Shown here in pieces: positions 21,227 through 32,300 of a stretch of DNA of 64,000 bases (within the stretch, counting starts at the first letter, position 1; every line of letters starts with the position of its first letter). The position numbers were made by a program, and so were the translations under genes. Source of the DNA: Penium margaritaceum. Its lineage: Eukaryota; Streptophyta; Zygnematophyceae; Desmidiales; Peniaceae. Location of the stretch: the NCBI GenBank assembly GCA_023375785.1, contig SZWC01000535.1, positions 200,024 through 264,023 on the forward strand. The letters run 5' to 3'. The notes beneath the pieces were generated by a model, which was not told the DNA's origin, ran no database searches, and saw only the letters and a list, made by a program, of their open reading frames with translations.

Positions 21227-22900
21227 CGTTGCGGGACTGGGGAGTTGCGCTTCAGCGAAAACTAGGTTGGGAACATCCTGCGGAGACTAGAAGTGGCAAG
21301 GGGTCCTCAGTTGAGGGAGGTATGAGAGACGTACACTCTAACACAGGGCAGAGACAGAGTGCAAGGTGGGGGACTTGGTGTCGAAACGACGTTGCGCTCA
21401 AGGCACTTCGGAGAAAACGAACAGCAGCAGCACCCCAAAACTGAGGCTACCGAGCACTTCTACCCGGCACCGCTTTCGTCGGATGAGCAGGTATTATGGC
21501 TCGTCAAGGGCAAGACGATGTGTGACAAGGGCAGGTCTATTCGGGCTGGGCGGCAGCTAACACTGGGAGAAGCGAGCCGTGCCAGCTGAATAGTGCGGGA
21601 CCCATCGCTGACACGAGAGATTTTCGCAGGGAGATAGCCGGATGCGGCGCGCATGCCGTCGGTCTGACTGCCCTCAAACCATCGAAACTGCCTTCCCGCA
21701 ACGTGGCGGCGGTAAATGTCGTGAGGCGGCAAACCCGGAAAACTTAAAACCACGCGACGTCGTAGCCCGGATTCGCGAACTCGCAGGTCTCGCCAGCGTC
21801 GAGGTCATCCCGAGACGCCTTTGTCACCGACACTCGCACGGATCGGAGGTATGGCTCATCCACTTGCACGAGGAAGTGCGCGAGCGATGCGAATGCGCGA
21901 CGGGGACGGCCAGATCGCGTTGCGTGCGATGAGCGTCGTGAGAGGGCGCGGGTCGTCGACGACGGACACGGATGCTGTACCTGCCAGTTCGACGCAGGCC
22001 TTCGACAATACATTTCCAGCCTGCACCCTTCGATGGGTTTGCGACACCTCCGGACTATCTATCAACGTTCTAGGCGAAAAACACAGCATTTTTTTGTTGA
22101 TGAGGAAAACCCCGTTTCTTCTCCAGCCAAAAGCCGCTCAGCGCGCCTCCCTTACGTCTCGCATGTCAGACGCGCCTCGTTCACACAAGAAGCCTGGTGG
22201 GAAACGCTGGCATCCGTTCTTTTTTGTCAATGTTTCGAGAAGGTAAAGCAGCGTCGAAGCTTGTAACGAAACACGATTGCTTCCGATATGCGAGACCAGT
22301 AGCCACCGTAGAACATGAATAGCACGTGCCGACGGATGTGTAAATATATGAATGTCAAGCATGAATATATTATGATTGTCGTCGAAATGGACGATTGGAG
22401 GACTAGTGTTTGCCAACGACGGTCAAAAAAGCTCTTACGCGGCAATGGATCATTTTCCACGGAGGGATGACACAAAAAGGTGGTGGAAATAATCGTTGGA
22501 GCTGGACAGCTCCGGGTCAGAGGTTGTGATCAAAGAATTCTTCTTTAAACTGAAAGAATCCGAAGAGTCCCCTATTCATTGTGGTAGACCTCAAGCAGAT
22601 CTACCTTAAGAAAACGAGACATCGAGGGAAGCCAAAAAATGGACGCTGGCTCAGGGCTACAGGAAAAGTAGGTTCGCAATCGGAGAATGAAGTGAGCTCT
22701 CCCCTTGCGGACTGCCTAGGATGTCACCAACCACCGATTGCGGCGTCGCCGACTTTCCTTCGCAACGATCAGAACTCTCGTCAGGCAACATATATGAACG
22801 GCAAAGTTGCAAGGTACCCCGTTTTAATAGGCCGATAATGCTATCCCCGATGTGAGGGAACTTCCAACTGCAAACTAGGTCCAGTGTTGAAAATACTAGG
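21227..22900. other. host interval upstream of the Stig1-like gene
   Basis: Likely promoter side of the minus-strand gene up to about 21.5 kb. Between 21744 and 22013 the minus strand has a reasonably protein-like open stretch (including VDEPYLRSVRVSVTKASRDDLDAGE), which could be an exon of an unrecognised gene, but I see no domain. The remainder is AT-richer noncoding DNA. A short inverted repeat, GGTAGA...TCTACC, lies near 22583-22606. Confidence 0.35.
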
Positions 22901-22916
22901 AGCGGGAAATTACCCA

Positions 22917-23075
22917 TCCGCCACGCGTTTGACGAGGGGTAATCTCCCGAACCCCTATTTCAGAATTATATCCCTACATGCCACGGTTCGCAAATGTTGA
23001 TCATCATATGCCACGTTTTCTTTTTTAGATCACAGTATGCCACGGATACTTTCCTTAGATCGCAATATGCCACGA
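22917..23075 (+). repeat. left 30-bp array of the Mutator-like element
   Basis: Four clear units (TATGCCACG at 22977, 23007, 23036, 23066, first with C for T) with spacing 30, 29 and 30 bp. A further match, TCCGCCACG at 22917, is exactly two units outward. Each unit continues with a TTGATCA or TTAGATC block about 16 bp after the start. Such arrays are typical transposase-binding sites at transposon ends. Confidence 0.8.
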
Positions 23076-23359
23076 GGGGCTAATCGGATGTCATCATATA
23101 TCCCATGCAGCAGTGGCATATCATGCCATCTTATTTGCCCCACGTCAGCTGAATGTGAAGTGGAGTGGTTCGGTCAGGGTTTTTTTGTTTTCGCCATGTT
23201 TGCGAATGGGGCTCCAATACGGAAGATTGTTCAGGTGTTTTTCAAGCTCACGAGTGTTTTCCTATTATGTTCGTACACTGTGGGACGTCTTTTTCTTGGT
23301 GGAACGTTCCAAGTCAACGATCCACCACAGACAAAATAGCCTAGGTGAATGACCGCGAG

Positions 23360-23660
23360 TCCCCCCCCCCTCCTCGAAGCAGGTCAATGTACGTGGCCAT
23401 GTTTTCGACCCATCAGTACGCCACAGTCTGTCACGTAAACGGTCACGGTCAAAGTTGCGGAGTTCCCCCCCCCCCCACCAGACGTTGTGGCTATGTTAAC
23501 GGTCACGGTCAAAGTTGCGAAACCCCCCCCCCAATATGACACCCCCCTTTTGTACTTGCATCCGGGGTGTGTCGATGCCCCCCCCCCCCCAATCGACTTC
23601 GTCTGTCGTATCGACCTTCATTCGACCTAACGCGCCCCCCCCCCCCCTCCGGGTTGACCC
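23360..23660. repeat. poly-C tracts and 60-bp repeat
   Basis: Six runs of 8 to 12 C residues occur in 300 bp. Two copies of 'ggtcacggtcaaagttgcg', 60 bp apart (near 23441 and 23501), each end in a C run. The region lies just upstream of the presumed transposase start. Confidence 0.6.
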
Positions 23661-23730
23661 CGCTGACGCCAAGGCAACAGCGCGTGGGACTCGCCTGGTG
23701 CCTTCCTACTCCCCACTGACGGCCAGCGCC

Positions 23731-24028
23731 ATGGCGCCGCCCGGCGTCCCCAGGGCCGCTTTTTTACACCTCCGGAAGCAGACGCTGTTGTCTGCCGCCG
23801 TCATGGCTGCTCAATGGAGAGCGCACGCGCAATGCGCTCAACAGCAACATACCATTGGCGCCCGTGGCCTCAACGCTGCAGGCTTCCCCAACGTCGCTCT
23901 CCATCAAGTCATCATCCTGTCATCGGATGATGTCGATCCTCCTCGCGCGCCGGCATCGCCGGATCGGCAGCCACCACAACGCTTGAACCAGCGCCAGCGT
24001 GTGCGGCCGCTGCGCAACGTTGGGCCAG
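23731..24028 (+). pseudogene. MULE transposase, exon 1
   Basis: Starts at ATG 23731 in a strong context (GCCATGG) and ends at 24028 before a GT donor (CCAG|GTGTGT), phase 1. It encodes an Ala/Gln-rich N-terminus ending with LSSDDVDPPRAPASPDRQPPQRL and GP. The assignment rests on the matching phase with exon 2, whose first residues SSDEEPSP are of the same character. The open frame extends further 5' across poly-C tracts, but that part does not look coding. The N-terminus of this transposase type is variable, so no domain is expected here. Confidence 0.55.
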
Positions 24029-25847
24029 GTGTGTCGCCGCTGCGGCAATGTGCCCCCCCCCAATTCCATTTTGGCGCACTCACAACATGAGTTGCTTTTT
24101 GTCGCACAACATTGCCGCACCTGTGCCGCAGGTATGCCGCAACAATGCTTCAGCATTGCCGCAGCAAAGCCGCTGGCAGGCCGCAGCATAGCCGCAGGTA
24201 GGCCGCAGCATAGCCGTAGGTATGCTGCGGCTATGCCGCAGCTATGCCGCAGCTCTGCCGCAGCTATGCCGCAGCATAGTCGCAGCATTGCCATAGCATA
24301 GCCGCACCATAGCCGCACCTAGCAGCAGGTAGGCTGCCGAAATGCCGCAGCAACGCAACAGCTATGCCGCAGCACAGCCGCAGCATTGCCGCAGCATAGC
24401 AGCAGCATAGCCGCATCATAGGCGCACCATAGGTGCAGCTATGCTGCAGCAATGCCGCAGATATGCCGCAGCATTGCCTCAGCATAGGTCGCATCATTCA
24501 ATGATGTCCAAATAGTTGCATTCATAGCTTGGCCGGAGCATAGCCGCAGCATAGCCGCAGCCATGCCGCAGCTATGCCGCAACTGTGCCTTACCATAGCC
24601 GCAGCATAGCCGCAGCGTAGCCGCAGGTACCAGCAGCTAGCCTGCAGCATAGCCGCAGCTATGCCGCAGCATTGCCGCAGCAAAGCCGCAGCAATGCCGC
24701 AGATATGCCGCAGCTATGCCGTAGCTATGCCGCAGCAGTGCCGCAGCTATGCCGTAGCTATGCCGCACCTATGCCGCAGCAGTGCCTTAGCATTGCCGCA
24801 GCATAGCCGCAGATATGCCGCAGCTATGCCGCAGTAGTGCCTTAGCATTGCCGCAGCATAGCCGCAGCGTAGCCACAGGTACCAGCAGGTAGCCCGCAGC
24901 ATAGCCGCAGCATAGCCGCACCTATGTCGCAGCATTGCCGCAGCAAAGCCGCAACAATGCCGCACATATGCCGCAGCTATGCCGCAGCATTGCCTCAGCA
25001 CAGGCCGCATCATTGAATGATGTCCAAGTACTTGTATTCATAGCTTGGCCGCAGCATAGCCGCAGCATAGCCGCAGCCATGCCGCAGCTATGCCCCAGCT
25101 GTGCCTTACCATAGCCGCAGCATAGCCGCAACATAGCTGCAGCATAGCCGCAGGTACCAGCAGCTAGCCCGCAGCATAGCCGCAGCATAGCCGTAGCTAT
25201 GCCGCAGCATTGCCACAGCAAAGCCACAGCTATGCCGCAGATATGCCGCAGCTATGTCGCAGCATTGCCTCAGCATAGGCCGCATCATTGAATGATGTCC
25301 AAGTACTTGCATTCATAGCTTGGCCGCAGCATAGCCGCAGCATAGCCGCAGCCATGCCACAGCTATGCCGCAGCTGTGCCGTACCATAGCCGCAGCATAG
25401 CCGCAGCATAGCCGCAGCGTAGCCTCAGGTACCAGCAGCTAGCCCGCAGCATAGCCGCAGCATAGCCGCAGCTATGCCGCAGCATTGCCACAGCAAAGCC
25501 ACAGCTATGCCGCATATATGCCGCAGCTATGCCGCAGCATTGCCTCAGCATAGACGCAGCTAGCCCGCAGCATTGCCGTAGGATAGCCGCAGCATAGCCG
25601 CAGCATAGCCGCAGCAATGCCTCAGCATAGACGCAGCTAGCTCGCAGCATTGCCGCAGCATTGCCGCAGCATTGCCGCAGCATAGCCGCAGCAATGTCGC
25701 ACGTATGCCGCAGCATTGCCTCGGCATAGCCGTGGCATAGCCGCAGCATAGCCGCACCATTGCCTCAGCATAGTCGCATTCCACGTATGTAACATAACTA
25801 TTTTGGCCAATATTGTCTCCTTCCTCTTGCTTGTGCACGTGGTACAG
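24029..25847 (+). other. intron 1 of the MULE transposase, filled with a satellite
   Basis: 1819 bp with a GT donor (24029) and a CAG acceptor (25845-25847). Most of it is the CATAGCCGCAG repeat listed separately. Confidence 0.55.
24110..25785. repeat. CATAGCCGCAG satellite with a higher-order unit
   Basis: An array of 10-12-bp monomers (GCCGCAGCATA, GCCGCAGCTAT, GCCGCAGCATT). A nonrepetitive marker, 'aatgatgtccaa' followed by 'attcatagcttggcc', recurs near 24499, 25015 and 25291, so the array has expanded in larger blocks of about 276 and 516 bp. Long minus-strand frames rich in Ala-Met-Leu-Arg are repeat artefacts. Confidence 0.9.
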
Positions 25848-26413
25848 GTTCATCGGACGAGGAGCCGTCACCCTTGCCTACCGTTGAGCCAACTGTGAAC
25901 AACGTCCCCGTTCAAGCGTCACCTCCCCGTCGTGCGCCACCAAGGTTCCCCCCGGGAGAGACTTTTGCGACGATGGCTGCCTGCCGTGCCGCTATTGAGG
26001 ACTACGCGGTGCAGCAGCGCTTTCCACTGCGTTGGGTGAAGAGTGAACCCGGCCGCATCATCGTGAAATGTGCACATTACCGCCAAGCGAACTGCCCTTG
26101 GACGGTGCGCGCAAGGTGGCAACAAACGAAGAGCTACGTGAAGGTGGCGACATTCATCGATGGTCACAACTGCTATCCGGGAGTTACCCGTGGTCATCCG
26201 GCGCGGACGGCGGGATGGGTCGTGCGCCACATCCGAGATGTCGTGGAGGCGAACGTGACGATACATCCGACAATTCTTCGCCAAATGCTGTTTGTGCGCG
26301 TTGGGGAGCAAGTTGACATGCCGGTCATTTATCGTGCGAAACGCATCGTTGTGAAGGACATCATGGGCGATCTGGACATGTCTTGGGCTCTGTTTCCGGC
26401 CCTTTGTGCAGAG
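25848..26413 (+). pseudogene. MULE transposase, exon 2 (DNA-binding domain)
   Basis: Begins SSDEEPSPLPTVEP and carries the MuDR/FAR1-type N-terminal domain: FATMAACRAAIEDYAV, then IVKCAHYRQANCPWTV and DGHNC. The C-x7-C...H-x-C arrangement is a WRKY-GCM1-type zinc finger used by plant Mutator transposases to contact the element ends. It is followed by the PMULE-type stretch with VEANVTIHPT and YRAKRIVVKDI. The exon ends GCAGAG|GTTAGT at 26413 in phase 0. No disabling change was seen. Confidence 0.85.
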
Positions 26414-26653
26414 GTTAGTTTATGCTCTTTAGCTTTTTCCCACGCGGCATGCTCTTTTGTCTTCAAATGCCTTGTGTATGCAATTGCTTCATACATTGGC
26501 TGAATATGTACATCATACTTGTATGCAGAGTGGTGTAACATATTCACTTTCTAACTTATACATTCCAGTATGGACATGTGTGTGGTAGACAAAATCGAAC
26601 ATTGTCACCAAATAGTACCAAACATTTTGTAATGGGTCTTGTGTACATTGCAG
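26414..26653 (+). other. intron 2 of the MULE transposase
   Basis: 240 bp, GTTAGT at the donor and TTGCAG at the acceptor, AT-rich, phase 0. Joining the exons keeps the frame (AE then ITRADPESF). Confidence 0.85.
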
Positions 26654-28089
26654 ATCACGCGAGCTGATCCTGAATCCTTCGTGGCTGCCGAAGAAGATCG
26701 CAACCGACGCTTTCGGCGCGCTTTTTGTGCACCGGGTGCTTCAAGAACGGCATTTCAGCATTGCCGCAACATAATCACTATGGATGGCACGTTCCTCCGT
26801 AATGGCTATAGTCAAGTCATGCTCATTGCAAAATGCTTTGATGCAAACGATCATGCAGTTCCTATGTGTTGGGCTCTCGTTCCGGGAGAGAATGGAGAGG
26901 AGTGGGATTGGTTTTGTTCCAAGTTGGTTGCTGCATTTCCATCTGTCTCACAACACGGCACGGTGGTCATTACCGACAGAGAGCGAGGCTTAGGTAATGC
27001 CATTCAAGGACGCATGCCCAATGCGTCTCATGCATTTTGCACGCACCACATTCGTGAGAATGAAAAGAAGCATTTCGGAAGTGCGGCAGCAGAGAAGTTC
27101 TGGATTTTGGCACATGCACGCACAGATGCGGAGTGGCAGCGTGCAAGAGAGCATCTGGCTGAATGCAACATAAGGGCTCTCGAGTATGTGGTTGGATTGG
27201 GGGGGAGGGTGGCATTCCAGTCGAGAAGTGGAGTGCACTCTACTTTCCGGTTCCACGTGGAGGGCACACAACAAGTAATGCAGCAGAGAGTCTGAACGCA
27301 CGGCTGCGTGAGGCACGCGGTGCGTACCCCTTCTACTGTTTTTACTCACTTTGGCCATACACACAAAAGACATTTGTCGGCCGTGCACGTGCTGCAGAAG
27401 CTGAACCTGAGGCACTCGCAGGCAATGTGACGGCATAGATTGTCTCGGCCATCCGCGACTCGCGCCCGTACGTGGTTGTTCAGACTGGACGGTGGACTGG
27501 CAGTGTACGTGGCCCTCGAAGCGAGTTGCCACGCACAGTGGACTGCCTTCGCCGCAGGTGCAACTGTGGCAAGTTCCAGGAGTATGGTGTTCCATGTGTC
27601 CATGCGGTGGCTCGTTTGCTACATGTCGGTCGCAACCCAGAAGACTTCTGTGACGCACATCTGACAACCGACAAGCTGCAGCAGACGTACGCGTAGACAA
27701 TCCCAAGTATCTCCATCCGCACACTGCAGTATGCGGAGGAAGGGTGGAATCCTCCTGCACATCGCCGCGGGCGAGGCCGGCCACGGTCCACGCGGCAGCA
27801 ACGCAATGCACGCCGTCGTGCAAACGTCATTTGTCGGCGATGTGGATGCCGCGGGCATGCAATGCGCTTCTGTCGCAATGAGGCACAACCATCTCCGGTA
27901 GCAATTGCTGCTGCCCGTGCTGCACAGATTGTTCGCGGCGACAATGCTGATGTCATCTACGAAAGTGACGAGAATGAAGACGAGGCAGATGAGGAGGGGT
28001 ATGAAAGTGAGGATGGCATGGATGACGATGACATAGACGGAGATGACGATGGTGATGATTTGACAGTGGATGGTTTAGTGCTTTCTTAG
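26654..28089 (+). pseudogene. MULE transposase, exon 3 (DDE domain, SWIM and CCHC fingers)
   Basis: The MULE catalytic domain has the first Asp in MDGTFLRNGY (near 26779), the second in VITDRERGLGNAI (near 26970), and a helical stretch with the candidate Glu (REHLAE near 27150). After a frameshift at a run of seven G (27199-27205) the protein continues with VEKWSALYFPV and NAAESLNARLREARG. A SWIM zinc finger follows, CNCGKFQEYGVPCVHAVA, then a CCHC knuckle CRRCGCRGHAMRFC (near 27832-27870) and an acidic tail of Asp/Glu runs ending at 28089. Two in-frame TAG codons (27436-27438 and 27694-27696) interrupt it. Domain order is that of MuDR-A/FAR1 relatives. The copy is decayed but recently so. 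Confidence 0.88.
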
Positions 28090-28149
28090 TTTTAGATAGA
28101 CCATGTTTTCCACAACTTGATTGTAATCACAAGACACTTCAGCTTTCTC

Positions 28150-28290
28150 TATACGATGGAAAACATGCACATCATCGAATATTGCTTAAGTAGCAATATT
28201 TGGACGATGGAAAACATGCACATCATTCAATGTTGCCCAAGTAGGATCCTTCGTACAATGGAAAACATGCACATCATTGCATGTTGCCTA
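28150..28290 (+). repeat. three tandem copies of a 51-bp unit after the transposase
   Basis: 'gatggaaaacatgcacatca' begins near 28155, 28206 and 28257 (third copy with caatgg). The spacers (attgcttaagtag, gttgcccaagtag, gttgcctaagtg) also match. They lie in the intergenic space between the two convergent genes. Confidence 0.85.
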
Positions 28291-28567
28291 AGTGCTGTCA
28301 CTCATAGTACATAGTTGACTTCGCTTTCCTGCACTGTAATCTCTACTGTAAGCTTGTCGTACTTCGGTGCTGAACACAGCCTTTGAACATGCTGGACAAT
28401 AGTGGAGTTCACTTATGAATGCCATGCATCTAGCAAGTAAAAATCCAGAAACAAAGGCGATGAAGTATCCATCGTTGTATATGTGAAGTTGCAACATTGT
28501 GTCCTGCGAATGCAACAGTGTATGGGAATATGATAAGAGGAAAGATGAATGTGACTATATCAACAAT

Positions 28568-29315
28568 TTACACAAGACTGCTCAGCACGACATCTTCCAT
28601 CCTTAGTAGTTCACGCTCCCTCCGTCCTAAATTTGTATCCCATGCAAGTAAGCATTCCAAACAATACTGTATCTTCATCCACTCATCATGCCACTCCCGC
28701 ATGCGCGTGTTGATGAATGTGTGCTCGCTCATAGTTGTAGCACACTCCTCTAAGCTCGCAAACTCTTCTTCTAACAGTGAACGAAGCTCACATTGCACTT
28801 CTGCTGCTTCACTAAGTATGTCTACACCAACCCACATCTCACGTAGTATGTACTGATGCAATTGCCCCCACCTCACCGCAAAATCAGCCCTTTCCTCTTG
28901 TAGATGGGCTCTGACAAGCTCGACATGTTCAGCCAGCTTCATGTGAGCTACGAAATCCTCCTCAGACATCATGATCTCAATGTGAAGAATATCTTGTCTA
29001 TGAATAAATCCTACTGTACAACAGAGTAACAAATAAGTGCACAATTCACAGCACTAACGTGGGCGAAGGATGTGTTCAAGTAAATGGTTTGCTCCTTGAA
29101 TAGGTTGCGCAATTGTTACCACTCCTGCACATGACAGTGAAGAAATTGTGAGCTTAGAGTACAATGACTGAAGAAGCCTGAATACACTGTACAGTAGACT
29201 TACACCTCAATAGTGAGCTTACATGTAAGACGGTACCTACGTTGAACAGGTAGCTGTGGCAAGTACAACTGAGCTAAAACCGCATGGGCTACTCTTCCAC
29301 TTCCACTTCCCATCT
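28568..29315 (-). CDS. unknown helical protein, spliced, convergent with the MULE transposase
   Basis: Three exons fit one frame with canonical splice sites: 29315-29241 (after acceptor TGCTGTAG; ATG at 29313; donor CAAC|GTAGGT), 29124-29059 (acceptor GTGCAG, donor CCAC|GTTAGT) and 29013-28568 (acceptor TACAG, stop at 28568). Introns are 116 and 45 bp. From ATG 29313 the product is 194 residues: MGSGSGRVAHAVLAQLYLP, ANHLLEHILRP, then a long acidic helical part with MMSEEDFVAHMKLAEHVELVR and LLEEEFASLEECATTMSE, probably coiled coil. I recognise no family. The good acceptor before the ATG suggests a further upstream exon; 33245-33059 on the minus strand is a phase-compatible candidate, which would put the satellite in its first intron. 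Its position facing the transposase recalls mudrB of MuDR, an inference from layout only. Confidence 0.55.
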
Positions 29316-29344
29316 CTACAGCAGAAAAAGAGAGTGAGACGGAA

Positions 29345-32300
29345 GCAAAACCGAGCGGTGCTCGGTGCTGCGCGGTGCTCGCGGTGCTGCGCGGTGCTGC
29401 GCGGTGCTGCACGGTGCTGCGCGGTGCTCGCGGTGCTGTACGGTGCTCGCGGTGCTGCACGGTGCTCGCGGTGCACGCGGTGCTGCGCGTTGCTCGCTGC
29501 TCGCGGTGCACGCGGTGCTGCACGCGGAGCTGCGCGGTGCCTCGCGGTGCTGCACGCGGTGCTGCACGTGCTGCTGCACGCGGTGCTACGCAGTGCACGC
29601 GGTGCTGCACGCGGTGCACGCGGTGCTGCACGCGGTTCCAAGCGGTGCAAACGCTGTTCGCGGTGCTCGCGGCGCTGCAAGCGGTGCACGCGGTGCAAGC
29701 GGTGCTCTGCGCAGTGCACGTGGCGCAAGCGGTGCACGCGATGCAAGCCATTCTCGCGGTGCACGCGGTGCACGACTCAGTGCTGCAGGCGATGCACACG
29801 GTGCTGCACGCGGTGCTGCGCGGTGCAAGCGGTGCTCGCGATGCACACGATGCAAGCGGTGCACGCGGTGCACGCGATGCAAGCCATTCTCGTGGTGCAC
29901 GCGGTGCTGCAAGCGGTGCTGCACGCGGTGCACACAGTGCTGCACGCGGTGCTGCGCGGTGCAAGCGGTGCACGCGGTGCACGCGATGCAAGCGGTGCTG
30001 CGCGGTGCTCGCGGTGCTCACGGTACTGCGCTGTGCTCGCGGTACACGCGGTGCACGCGGTGCTGCGCGGTGCTCACGGCGCTGCAAGCGGTGCACGCGG
30101 TGCAAGCGGTGCTCGCGGTGCACACGGTGCTGCATGCGGTGCTCCACGCGGTGCTGCGCGGTGCTCGCGGTGCTCGCGGTGCTCGCGGTGCTGCACGCGG
30201 TGCTGCACGCAGTGCTCGCGGTGCTAGCGGTGCTGCACGCGGTGCCGCACGCGGTGCCGCACGCGGTGCTGCGCGGTACTTGCGATGCTCGCGGTGCTGC
30301 ACGCGTTGCTGCACGCGGTGCTCGCCGTGCTGCACGCGATGCTCGCGTTGCACGCGGTGCTGCGCGGTGCTCGCGGTGCACGCAGTGCTGCACGTGGTGC
30401 TGCGTGGTGCTCGGTGCTCGCGGTGCACGCGGTGCTGCGCGGTGCAAGCGGTGCACGCGGTGCTACGCGGTGCAAGCGGTGCACGCGGTGCACGCGATGC
30501 AAGCGGTGCTGCACGCGGTGCTGCACGGTGCTCGCGGTGCTCGTGGTGCTGCGCTGTGCTCGCGGTGCTGCGCTGTGCTCGCGGTACACGCGATGCACGC
30601 GGTGCTGCGCGGTGCTCTGCGCGGTGCTGCGCGGTGCTGCACGCGGTGCTACGCGGTGCTCACTGTGCACGCGGTGCTGCGCGGTGCTCGCGGTGCTGTG
30701 CGGTGCTCGCGGTGCATGCGGTGCAGCACGCGGTGCTGCGCGGTTCTCGGTGCTGCGCGGTGCACGTGGCGCTGCACGCGGTGCTGCGCGGTGCTCGCAG
30801 TACTCGCGGTGCACGCGTTGCTGCACACGGTGCCCGCCGTGCTGCACGCGGTGCTCGCGGTGCTGCGCGGTGCTCGCGGTGCTGCACGCGGTGGTGCACG
30901 CGGTGCTCGCGGTGCTAGCGGTGCTGCACGCGATGCCGCACGCGGTGCTGCGTGGTACTTGCGGTGCTCGCGGTGCTGCACGCGTTGCTGCACGCGGTGC
31001 TCGCCGTGCTGCACGCGGTGCTCGTGTTGCACGCGTTGCTGCACGCGGTGCTGCGCGGTGCTCGCGGTCCTCGCGGTGCTGCGCGGTGCTCGCGGTGCAC
31101 GTGGTGCTGTACGCGGTGCTGCGCGATGCTCGGTGCTCGCGGTGCACGCAGTGCTGCACGCGGTGCTGCGCGGTGCAAGCGGTGCACGTGGTGCACGCGA
31201 TGCAAGCGGTTCTGCACGCGGTGTTACGCGATGCTCGCGGTGCTCGCGGCGCTGCGCTGTGCTCGCAGTACACGCGGTGCTGTGCAGTGCTGCGTGGTGC
31301 TCGCCGCGCTACAAGCGGTGCACGCGATGCAAGCGGTGCTCGCGGTGCACGCGGTGCTGCATGCGGTGCTCCGCGGTGCTCGCGGTGCTGCGCGGTGCTC
31401 GCGGTGCTGCAGGCGGTGCTGCACGCAGTGCTCGCGGTGCTAGTGGTGCTGCACGCGGTGCCGCACGCGGTGCTGCGCGGTACTTGCGGTGCTCGCGGTA
31501 CTGCACGCGTTGCTGTACGCGGTGCTCGCCGTACTGCATGCGGTGCTCGCGTTGCACGCGGTACTGCACGCGGTGCTGCGCAGTGCTCGCGGTCCTCGCG
31601 GTGCTGCGCGGTGCTCACGGTGCACGCGGTGCTGCACGCGGTGCTGCACGCGGTGTTGCGTGGTGCTCGGTGCTCGCGGTGCACGCGGTGCTGCACGCGG
31701 TGCTACGCGGTGCAAGCGGTGCACGCGGTGCACGCGATGCAAGCAGTGCTGCACGCGGTGCTGCGTGGTGCAAGCGGTGCACGCGGTGCACGCGATGCAA
31801 GCGGCGCTGCACGCGGTGCTGCGCGGTGCTCGCGGTGCTGCACTGTGCTCGCGGTACACGCGGTGCACGCGGTGCTGCACGGTGCTGCGCGGTGCTGCAC
31901 GCGGTGCTGTACGCGGTGCTGCACGCGGTGCTGCATGCGGTGCTGCACGGTGCTCGCCGTGCACGCGGTGCTGCGCGGTGCTCGCGGTGCTCGCGGTGTA
32001 CGCGGTGCAGCACGCAGTGCTGCGCGGTTCTCGGTGCTGCGCGGTGCATGTGGCGCTGCACACGGTGCTGCGCGGTGCTCGCAGTGCTCGCGGTGCACGC
32101 ATTGCTGCATGCGGTGCCCGCCGTGCTGCACGCGGTGCTCGCGGTGCACGCGGTGCTGCGCGGTGCTCGCGGTGCTGCACGCGGTGCTCGCGGTGCACGC
32201 GGTGCTGCACGGTGCTGCGCGGTGCTCGCAGTGCTCGCGGTGCACGCATTGCTGCATGCGGTGCCCGCCGTGCTGCACGCGGTGCTCGCGGTGCACGCGG

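Noticed and set aside
24100-25790. CRISPR-like array
   Set aside because: Monomers of 10-12 bp without unique spacers, in a eukaryotic context; it is a satellite.
24747-25871. Minus-strand Met-Leu-Arg repeat frames resembling a repetitive protein
   Set aside because: They track the CATAGCCGCAG satellite and start and stop with it; the plus strand reading as a transposase intron explains the region better.
28288-28515. 75-codon minus-strand frame after the second gene
   Set aside because: Short and without splice signals or domain; follows the stop of the gene at 28568.
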